From positions 1 to 5,261 of the forward strand of contig DNMQ01000418.1 of NCBI GenBank assembly GCA_003488145.1: 5,261 bases of DNA, read 5' to 3'. How positions within the stretch are numbered: position 1 is the first letter of the stretch; the number at the start of each line of letters is the position of its first letter. This DNA is from Pseudomonas sp. (GTDB taxonomy: Bacteria > Pseudomonadota > Gammaproteobacteria > Pseudomonadales > Pseudomonadaceae). Shown one piece after another: positions 1 through 4,862 of this stretch. The notes beneath the pieces were generated by a model that was given only the letters and a program-made list of their open reading frames with translations, was not told the origin of the DNA and did not search any database. Made by a program: the position numbers and the translations under genes.

Positions 1-26
1 AGCAGCAACGCCGCGTACAGGGCCAT
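1..26 (-). CDS. mnhF: Cation/proton antiporter subunit F (MnhF/MrpF/PhaF), first codons only
   Basis: Only the start is inside the window; the gene runs off the left edge. The ATG lies at 26-24 on the minus strand and overlaps the stop of the subunit E gene as ATGA. The visible residues are MALYAALL, a hydrophobic start typical of the small three-helix subunit F. A GGAG motif at 38-35 sits 8 nt before the ATG. In Mrp/Mnh antiporters, subunit F is a small inner-membrane protein needed for the multi-subunit Na+(K+)/H+ exchange complex. The call rests on position directly after subunit E plus this short hydrophobic start; eight residues cannot prove the family alone. Confidence 0.6.
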
Positions 27-517
27 CAGCGTCGCTCCAGGCCGCCCAGCAGCCGCTCGAGCCGCCGTTCGAGCTCGGCGACCGTGGGTTGCCAGGCCAG
101 GCGCTCGTCGAGCACATGGACCTGCATACGATCGCCTTCGATGCGCGAGGACAGCGTGCCGGGCAGCAGCCCGACCAGCGCCGACAGCAGCAGACGTACC
201 CGTGGCGAGCGGCTGGTGAGCGGATACGGGTGCCATGCCGGCTGCAGCTGGCAGCGCGGCTGCAAGGCACGGCGCGCCACATCCCAGCCGCCGAGCAGCA
301 TGTGCCTGAGGAAGAACGTGAGAAACCCTGGCAACGCGCCAAGGCGCATGGCCGGCGGGCGCAGGCCCAGCCACAGGCTCAGGGCAACCGCCAGCGCCAC
401 CGTCGGCACGCCCAGCAGCCAGCCCTGGCCGGCGGCGAACAGTGCCCACAGCGCGGTATAGATCAGTGACCAGAAGAGCGCGTCGGTGGCTCCGCGACGC
501 AGTGTGGCCTGAGTCAT
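26..517 (-). CDS. mnhE: Na+/H+ antiporter subunit E (MnhE/MrpE/PhaE family)
   Basis: A 163-residue inner-membrane protein of the multi-subunit monovalent cation/proton antiporter (Mrp, Mnh, Sha or Pha), which exchanges Na+ or K+ for H+ in pH and salt homeostasis. Length matches the usual 155-170 residues. Hydrophobic segments lie at about residues 13-30, 31-52 and 59-75, with another at 107-120. The family hallmark follows: an arginine-rich stretch (about 103-108), then LLPGTLSSRIEGD (117-129) and MQVHVLDE (131-138), the pattern of 'PGT' followed by a hydrophilic tail with V-H-x-L-D. The C-terminal 20 residues are charged and probably cytoplasmic. The start at 517 is preferred over the ATG at 529 because a GGAGG lies 5 nt upstream of 517 and overlaps the alternative start region. 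The stop overlaps the subunit F start. It is the first gene of its transcription unit here, unlike the common A-B-C-D-E-F-G order. Confidence 0.88.
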   Translation of the reverse strand: MTQATLRRGATDALFWSLIYTALWALFAAGQGWLLGVPTVALAVALSLWLGLRPPAMRLGALPGFLTFFLRHMLLGGWDVARRALQPRCQLQPAWHPYPLTSRSPRVRLLLSALVGLLPGTLSSRIEGDRMQVHVLDERLAWQPTVAELERRLERLLGGLERR

Positions 518-522
518 CACAT

Positions 523-527
523 CCTCC
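523..527 (-). promoter_or_regulatory. Ribosome binding site deciding the mnhE start
   Basis: GGAGG on the minus strand, 5 nt before the ATG at 517-515. It selects this ATG over the in-frame ATG at 529-527, which the motif itself touches and which has no comparable upstream site. Confidence 0.75.
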
Positions 528-565
528 ATGGCAGTCCGATCTTTGTAACAAGTCGAGGCCAAGAG

Positions 566-593
566 TTCGCCGCTGTCCACAGGCGGCGGCGAA
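566..593. repeat. Inverted repeat, 8-bp arms, in the divergent region
   Basis: TTCGCCGC at 566-573 pairs perfectly with GCGGCGAA at 586-593, leaving a 12-nt loop. A shorter alternative pairing uses CGCCGC at 568-573 with GCGGCG at 583-588 and a 9-nt loop. It would fall in the mnhE leader if transcription starts upstream. It could be an operator or a leader hairpin; nothing seen decides between these. Confidence 0.4.
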
Positions 594-625
594 AAGCCTT
601 GTATCAGCAGATTGCCGCTGGGCTT

Positions 626-651
626 GCCCGCGCGCCCGCTCGCGCGCGGGC
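626..651. repeat. Perfect 9-bp GC-only inverted repeat
   Basis: GCCCGCGCG at 626-634 pairs with CGCGCGGGC at 643-651 across an 8-nt loop (635-642). Every paired base is G or C. No T-run follows on either strand, so it does not look like a standard intrinsic terminator. Its position in the middle of a divergent promoter region suits an insulating hairpin or a protein-binding palindrome, but chance in such GC-rich DNA is possible. Confidence 0.45.
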
Positions 652-768
652 GGAACGTCCGTGGCGAGCGCTGGTCTGTCCCCTGAGGCCGCGGCGTGGA
701 CGCCCGGTCATAACAATCACCCCATGAGGGCCAAACAGGACTGCGTTGTCGCCGGCGAGCGGCACGCT

Positions 769-773
769 GAGGA
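769..773 (+). promoter_or_regulatory. Ribosome binding site deciding the cstA start
   Basis: GAGGA ends 8 nt before the ATG at 782. This supports that start over the in-frame TTG at 746, which would add 12 residues with no hydrophobic or family character. Confidence 0.7.
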
Positions 774-781
774 ATCCCCAG

Positions 782-2458
782 ATGAGTGCAATCGCGTTGT
801 TGCTGGTCGGCCTGGGCGCCATGGCGCTGGGCTACGTCTTCTACTCCAAGTTCATCGCCGAACGAATCTACCGGCTCGATCCCAACTACCGGACGCCCGC
901 GCACACCATGCGCGACGGCGTGGACTACGTACCGACCAACAAATTCGTGCTCTGGGGCCACCATTTCACCTCGGTGGCCGGCGCCGCGCCCATCGTCGGC
1001 CCGGCCATCGCGGTGATCTGGGGCTGGGGTCCGGCCTTCGCCTGGGTGGTCTTCGGCACCATCTTCTTCGCTGGCGTGCATGACTTCGGCGCGCTCTGGG
1101 CCAGCGCCCGCAGCCGCGGCCAGTCGGTGGGCATGCTCAGTGGTCGGCTGATCGGCTCGCGCGGGCGCAGTCTGTTCCTGGTGGTGATCTTCCTCGTGCT
1201 GCTGATGGTCAACGGCGCCTTTGCCGCGGTGATCTCCAACCTGCTGGTGTCCACGCCAACCTCGGTGATCCCGGTGTGGGGCGCGATCCTGGTGGCGCTG
1301 GTGATCGGCCAGATGATCTACCGCTACAACATGAAGCTGCTCTGGCCTTCGCTGGGCGGGGTGATCGTGCTCTACGCGCTGATCCTGATCGGAAACCAGT
1401 ACCCCATCGTGCTGCCGGACGAGATCATGGGCCTGTCGGCCAAGTCGCTGTGGATCCTGCTGCTGTTCGTCTACGCCGCCATCGCCTCGCTGCTGCCGGT
1501 GTGGGTGCTGCTGCAGCCGCGCGACTACATCAACGGCCTGCAACTGTTCGTCGGCCTCGGCCTGCTCTACCTGGCGGTGCTGTTCGGCGCGCCGGAGCTG
1601 GTGGCGCCGGCCTTCAACCAGGAGCTGCCGGCCGATACCCCGAGCATCGTGCCGCTGCTGTTCGTCACCATCGCCTGCGGCGCGATCTCCGGTTTCCACG
1701 GCCTGGTGGCCTCCGGCACCACCTCCAAGCAGCTGGACAAGGAAACCGACGCCCGCTTCGTCGGCTACTTCGGTGCCATGGGCGAAGGCATGCTCTCGCT
1801 GGCGGCGATCATCTGCTGCACCGCCGGCTTCGCCACCCTGACCGACTGGCAGCAGGTCTATACCGCCTTCGGCAGCGGCGGCGTCACCGCCTTCGTGCAG
1901 GGTGGCGGCACGCTGCTGGCCAACGGTCTGGGCCTGCCTGCCGAGCTTGGCGGGACCATTCTCGCAGTGATGGCGATTCTCTTCGCCGGCACCACCATGG
2001 ACACCGGCCTGCGCCTGCAGCGCTTCGTCATCCAGGAAGCCGGCGAGCTGGCCGGAATGAAGGTCAACACCCTGGTGGGCACGCTGATCGCGGTCGGTGT
2101 GTGCATGGCGCTGGCTTTCGGCGCTGGCGCGGACGGCTCCGGCGGCATGGTCATCTGGCCGCTATTCGGTACCACCAACCAGCTGCTGGCCGGCCTGACC
2201 CTGGCGGTGATCACCGTCATCCTGATCAAGCTCGGCCGCTCGCCGGTGTACACCCTGTTGCCGCTGGTGTTCCTGCTGGCCATGTCGATCTACGCGCTGC
2301 TGGTGCAGATGGGCCAGTTCTACCGCGCCGAAAACTGGCTGCTGCTGGGCATGGACGTGATCATCCTGATCGCCGCACTGTGGGTCACCCTCGAGGCGAT
2401 CATCGCCATGCGCAAGGGCCGCGACCCGGCCGAGCGCGCCTTCGAGGCGCAGCCGTGA
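782..2458 (+). CDS. cstA: Short-form CstA-family carbon starvation / peptide or pyruvate transporter
   Basis: A 558-residue polytopic inner-membrane protein of the CstA family. E. coli relatives CstA (peptide and pyruvate uptake under carbon limitation) and BtsT (pyruvate/H+ symport) set the expected role; the substrate here is not known. Family motifs run in order: a GHHFTSVAGAAPIVGP block at residues 59-74, GVHDFGALWAS at 98-108, ACGAISGFHGLVASGTTSKQ at 298-317, AGTTMDTGLRLQRFVIQE at 402-419 and WPLFGTTNQLLAGL at 459-472. By eye there are roughly 14-16 hydrophobic segments, from residue 4 to about 542, and a short charged cytoplasmic tail (544-558). It is about 140 residues shorter than E. 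coli CstA (about 700), matching the short branch of the family rather than a truncation, since all core motifs are present. GAGGA precedes the chosen ATG. Its TGA overlaps the GTG start of the next gene, so the two are probably translationally coupled. Confidence 0.9.
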   Translation: MSAIALLLVGLGAMALGYVFYSKFIAERIYRLDPNYRTPAHTMRDGVDYVPTNKFVLWGHHFTSVAGAAPIVGPAIAVIWGWGPAFAWVVFGTIFFAGVHDFGALWASARSRGQSVGMLSGRLIGSRGRSLFLVVIFLVLLMVNGAFAAVISNLLVSTPTSVIPVWGAILVALVIGQMIYRYNMKLLWPSLGGVIVLYALILIGNQYPIVLPDEIMGLSAKSLWILLLFVYAAIASLLPVWVLLQPRDYINGLQLFVGLGLLYLAVLFGAPELVAPAFNQELPADTPSIVPLLFVTIACGAISGFHGLVASGTTSKQLDKETDARFVGYFGAMGEGMLSLAAIICCTAGFATLTDWQQVYTAFGSGGVTAFVQGGGTLLANGLGLPAELGGTILAVMAILFAGTTMDTGLRLQRFVIQEAGELAGMKVNTLVGTLIAVGVCMALAFGAGADGSGGMVIWPLFGTTNQLLAGLTLAVITVILIKLGRSPVYTLLPLVFLLAMSIYALLVQMGQFYRAENWLLLGMDVIILIAALWVTLEAIIAMRKGRDPAERAFEAQP

Positions 2459-2721
2459 GCGAGCCGCTGAGCATCCTCGGCAAGGTTTCCGCGGGGCTGC
2501 GCGAGTTCTATGTCGCGCCCTATCGGCGAACCTTCGCCCGGGCCCGGCGCGACGAGGACGACCTGTTCATGCTGCTGGTGTTCAGCGAAACCCTGGGCGT
2601 GCCGAACCCGGCCGCCTGGTACACCCTGGAGCTGATGCCGGCGCTGTACGAGCGCTTCCACGACTGGCACCGGCGCATGGGAATGGAGCACTCGCCACTG
2701 GACCATATCGCATGCTGCTAG
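2455..2721 (+). CDS. Small CstA-associated protein ending in Cys-Cys (cory-CC-star family)
   Basis: An 88-residue protein with no signal peptide and no clear membrane helix. It is basic near the N-terminus (REFYVAPYRRTFARARR, residues 16-32), then acidic (DEDD, 33-36), then a hydrophobic patch (LFMLLVFSETLGVPNP, 37-52). The C-terminal region is rich in possible metal ligands: H69, H72, H79, H84, and C87-C88 immediately before the stop. I recognise the pattern WHRRMGMEHSPLDHIACC as the family NCBI calls 'cory-CC-star' (name from memory); no biochemical function is known to me. The start is GTG at 2455, overlapping the cstA stop as GTGA, with GAGG 7 nt upstream. The last codons overlap the next gene by 10 nt. 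The position after cstA matches that of YbdD/YjiX in E. coli, but the sequence is different. A cytoplasmic partner of the transporter or of the ATPase is the best inference. Confidence 0.75.
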   Translation: MSEPLSILGKVSAGLREFYVAPYRRTFARARRDEDDLFMLLVFSETLGVPNPAAWYTLELMPALYERFHDWHRRMGMEHSPLDHIACC

Positions 2722-3704
2722 AGCTGGCGGCCGAGCGTCGCGTGCTGTTCTTTGGCGGCAAGGGTGGCGTCGGCAAGACCACCGTGGCCGCCGCCACCGC
2801 CCTCGCCCAGGCGCGGGCCGGGCGCCGCGTGCTGCTGGTCTCCACCGATCCGGCACACAACCTCGGGCACCTCTGGCAGCGCCCGGTGGGCCCGCAGAAG
2901 GTGCGCCTGGCGGCCGGGCTGGACGGCCTGGAGCTGGACCCGGAACTCACCGTGCAGCAGCACCTCGAGGACGTCGGCGCCGCCCTGCGCAAGCTGATGC
3001 CGGCGCACCTGGCTGCCGAAGTGGACAAGCACATGGCGCTGTCGCGCGATGCCCCTGGAATGCACGAGGCGGCGCTGCTCGAACGCATCGCCGAGACGCT
3101 GGAGCAGGGCTTGGCCGACTACGACCTGCTGGTGTTCGATACCGCCCCGTCCGGGCACACGGCACGGCTGATGGCGCTGCCGGAAATGATGAGCGCCTGG
3201 ACCGAAGGCCTGCTGCGCCGGCAGGAGCGCGGCTCGCGCTTCAGCCAGGTGTTGAAGAACCTCGGCCAGGACGATCGCGGCTTCGGCCAGTCCATACTCG
3301 GCCAGAACGATGGCGAGGCTGCGCCGGATCGCGACAGTCGTATTCGTCAGATCCTCGACCGTCGCCGCGAGCGCTTCAACCGGCTGCGCGAGGTGCTCGG
3401 TGATGCGCAGCAGTGCGCGTTCGTCATCGTGCTCGCCGCCGAGCGGCTGCCGGTGCTGGAAACCATCGAACTGCATGCGCAGCTGCAGCGCGCCGGCACG
3501 CCGGTCGGCGCGCTGGTGGTGAACAAGCGCTCGCCGGCCGATGCCGGCGCCTTTCTCGCCGAACGCCACGCCCTGGAGGAACAGCATCTCGCCACCCTGC
3601 GCCAGGCGCTGGGCCAGCTACCACTGCTGGAGCTCCCGCTTTTGCCCGGTGATGTGGTCGGCGAAGCGGCGCTGGAGGCCTTCGCCCGCAGGCTGGCCGA
3701 CTGA
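2712..3704 (+). CDS. ArsA/Get3-family P-loop ATPase, single domain
   Basis: A 330-residue cytoplasmic ATPase of the ArsA/GET3 branch of the SIMIBI NTPases. The deviant Walker A GGKGGVGKTT (residues 15-24) has the signature lysine K17. Switch I is STDPAHNLG (44-52) with the presumed catalytic D46. Switch II is DTAPSGHTARLMALP (143-157). The adenine-binding asparagine is N271 in VVNKR. There is one nucleotide-binding domain, as in Get3 and chromosomal ArsA-like proteins, not the tandem of plasmid ArsA, so it probably works as a dimer. Its only cysteine is C235, so the metalloid-binding cysteine triad of arsenite-pump ArsA is absent, as is a Get3-type CxxC. No ars gene is near. An arsenic role is therefore unlikely despite the usual family label. 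The ATG at 2712 lies inside the last codons of the preceding gene; its upstream site is weak (GGA at 2700-2702), which suggests translational coupling. Client or partner is unknown; the transporter and the Cys-Cys protein are the obvious candidates. Confidence 0.88.
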   Translation: MLLELAAERRVLFFGGKGGVGKTTVAAATALAQARAGRRVLLVSTDPAHNLGHLWQRPVGPQKVRLAAGLDGLELDPELTVQQHLEDVGAALRKLMPAHLAAEVDKHMALSRDAPGMHEAALLERIAETLEQGLADYDLLVFDTAPSGHTARLMALPEMMSAWTEGLLRRQERGSRFSQVLKNLGQDDRGFGQSILGQNDGEAAPDRDSRIRQILDRRRERFNRLREVLGDAQQCAFVIVLAAERLPVLETIELHAQLQRAGTPVGALVVNKRSPADAGAFLAERHALEEQHLATLRQALGQLPLLELPLLPGDVVGEAALEAFARRLAD

Positions 3705-3797
3705 CCCGGACCGCCCGTCACACCGACTGAACGGCCTCGTCGCGCCCTTTTCCATACGCCATGCCATATCCATTGCAAAGCGCGAGAGGAGGGTTCC
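3705..3797 (+). promoter_or_regulatory. Gap before the reductase gene, possible promoter and strong ribosome binding site
   Basis: A 93-nt gap separates the ATPase gene from the reductase gene. The stretch 3748-3780 is clearly AT-richer than its surroundings and contains four CCAT repeats, which suits a promoter, but no -35/-10 pair can be named with confidence. An AGGAGG at 3787-3792 lies 5 nt before the ATG at 3798, an almost ideal ribosome binding site. No hairpin with a T-run follows the ATPase stop, so read-through from the upstream genes is possible. Confidence 0.4.
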
Positions 3798-4805
3798 ATG
3801 AAGCTGCATCTCAAACCCCTGAACCAACAGGTCATCGTCATCACCGGCGGCTCCAGCGGCATCGGTCTGGCCACCGCACGCATGGCCGTCGAGCAGGGCG
3901 CCCGCGTGGCGCTGATCTCCCGCAACGAGGAAGCACTGGCGCAGATCGAACAACAGCTGGGCGCCGGCGAACGGGTCATGCACGTGGTGGCCGATGTCGG
4001 TGAGCGCGAGCAGCTGCAACATGCTGCCGACCAGGTGATCGAGCGTTTCGGCGGCTTCGACACCTGGATCAATAACGCCGGATCATCGGTCTGGGGTCGC
4101 CTCGGCGACGTCAGCGACGAGGATCACCAGCGCGTCATGCAGACCAACTTCTGGGGCACCTTCTATGGCTCCAGCATCGCCGCGGCGCACCTGCGCCCAC
4201 GTGGCGGCTCGATCATCAACATAGGCAGCCTGGAGTCGGTGGTGGCGCTGCCCTTCCACGCCAGCTACAGCGCCAGCAAGCACGCGGTGAAGGCGCTGAC
4301 CGACGTGCTGCGGCTGGAGCTGGAACAGGATCGCGCTCCGGTCTCGGTGACGCTGGTGCGGCCGGTGGCGACCGATACGCCGTTCATGGATCACTCGAAG
4401 AACGAGCTGGAGAGCGCACCGAACTTCCCACCGCCGGTGTACGCGCCGGAGGTGGTCGCCCAGGCCATCCTGCATGCGGCCGAACACCCACAGCGCGACG
4501 TCTACATCGGCAACGGCAAGCTGCTCAGCCGCCTCGAACAGAACGCGCCGCGCCTGGTGGACTGGCTGCGCCGCCGCTTCATCGCCCCGACAATCGTCAG
4601 CGGCCGTCCGGATGCCAACCGTCGCGGCCAACTGCACGAAGCCGACAGCAGCCAGGGCGGCGCCGGGCATGCCCATGGCGCCTATCCCGGAGTGGTGCTG
4701 CAGCACAGCCTGTATACCCGCGCCTCGCAACACCCGGTGGCGACCACCGCCGCCCTGGCGCTGGGCGCGCTGACGGTGTTCTCGTTGCTGCGCCGCCGCG
4801 GCTGA
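3798..4805 (+). CDS. SDR-family oxidoreductase with hydrophobic C-terminal tail
   Basis: A 335-residue NAD(P)-dependent classical short-chain dehydrogenase/reductase. The Rossmann cofactor motif TGGSSGIG is at residues 16-23. Arg42 after the second strand hints at NADP(H). The D66-V67 adenine contact and NNAG (92-95) are present. The catalytic tetrad is complete: N117, S144, Y157 and K161 (in YSASK). The core ends at about residue 255. The remainder is longer than a minimal SDR of about 250 residues. It holds a basic patch (WLRRRF, about 255-260), a Gly/His-rich linker and a final hydrophobic stretch, residues 314-331, followed by RRRG. This could anchor the enzyme in the inner membrane by its C-terminus. 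The substrate cannot be told from sequence. AGGAGG precedes the start. It may be its own transcription unit or the tail of the cstA operon; the 93-nt gap favours the former. Confidence 0.88.
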   Translation: MKLHLKPLNQQVIVITGGSSGIGLATARMAVEQGARVALISRNEEALAQIEQQLGAGERVMHVVADVGEREQLQHAADQVIERFGGFDTWINNAGSSVWGRLGDVSDEDHQRVMQTNFWGTFYGSSIAAAHLRPRGGSIINIGSLESVVALPFHASYSASKHAVKALTDVLRLELEQDRAPVSVTLVRPVATDTPFMDHSKNELESAPNFPPPVYAPEVVAQAILHAAEHPQRDVYIGNGKLLSRLEQNAPRLVDWLRRRFIAPTIVSGRPDANRRGQLHEADSSQGGAGHAHGAYPGVVLQHSLYTRASQHPVATTAALALGALTVFSLLRRRG

Positions 4806-4813
4806 TCGGGCGG

Positions 4814-4862
4814 TGGCCGGCGTGCGGCTATACCAGGTGCCGCACGAACCAGTCGCCGGCCA
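4814..4862. terminator. Nested hairpin at the convergent gene junction, possible bidirectional terminator
   Basis: Inner stem: CGTGCGGC at 4821-4828 with GCCGCACG at 4839-4846, with a 10-nt loop. Outer stem: TGGCCGG at 4814-4820 with CCGGCCA at 4856-4862. The strands connect directly on the left side, with a 9-nt bulge on the right. It lies just after the reductase stop and overlaps the last codons of the opposing hydrolase gene. No T-run follows in either direction, so efficient intrinsic termination is doubtful; the convergent position is the main support. Confidence 0.35.

Larger units (their letters stand above)
530..768. promoter_or_regulatory. Divergent intergenic region between mnhE and cstA
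   Basis: The genes on either side point away from each other, so this stretch must hold promoters for both unless one gene is transcribed from elsewhere. No convincing -35/-10 pair can be assigned by eye. AT-richer patches are the best candidates. One is around 541-551 (contains the small palindrome TTGTAACAA at 543-551), on the mnhE side. The other is around 708-716 (TCATAACAAT), on the cstA side. Between them are two GC-rich inverted repeats, listed separately. I see no CRP-type palindrome and no clear sigma-54 element. Confidence 0.5.

Noticed and set aside
543..551. Palindrome TTGTAACAA as a regulator binding site
   Set aside because: Too short and single; it may simply be part of an AT-rich promoter patch, so it is mentioned only within the intergenic entry.
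442..1083. Plus-strand open frame over the intergenic region and the start of cstA
   Set aside because: Arginine- and proline-rich out-of-frame translation of cstA; no ribosome binding site or family pattern.
530..1699. An open frame continuing upstream of mnhE on the minus strand for another 390 codons, through the intergenic region and antisense to cstA
   Set aside because: The predicted protein is extremely rich in His, Gln, Arg and Asp with no domain pattern, as expected antisense to a GC-rich gene. The real start with GGAGG is at 517.
1276..2454. Upstream extension of the small Cys-Cys protein into the cstA coding region
   Set aside because: The extension is an out-of-frame translation of cstA. 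GTG at 2455 with GAGG upstream gives the expected family length of 88 residues.
2718..3587. Minus-strand open frame of 289 codons antisense to the ATPase gene
   Set aside because: It mirrors the ATPase codons and has no recognisable motif; the plus-strand gene has a full set of ATPase motifs.
2712..3704. Assignment of the ATPase as an arsenite efflux component (arsA)
   Set aside because: The metalloid cysteines and the tandem domain are missing and no ars genes are near, so no gene symbol was given.
3697..3730. Direct repeat CCGACTGA at 3697-3704 and 3723-3730 around the ATPase stop
   Set aside because: Eight bases in GC-rich DNA with no further copies or flanking structure; it does not suggest an insertion site or regulatory array.
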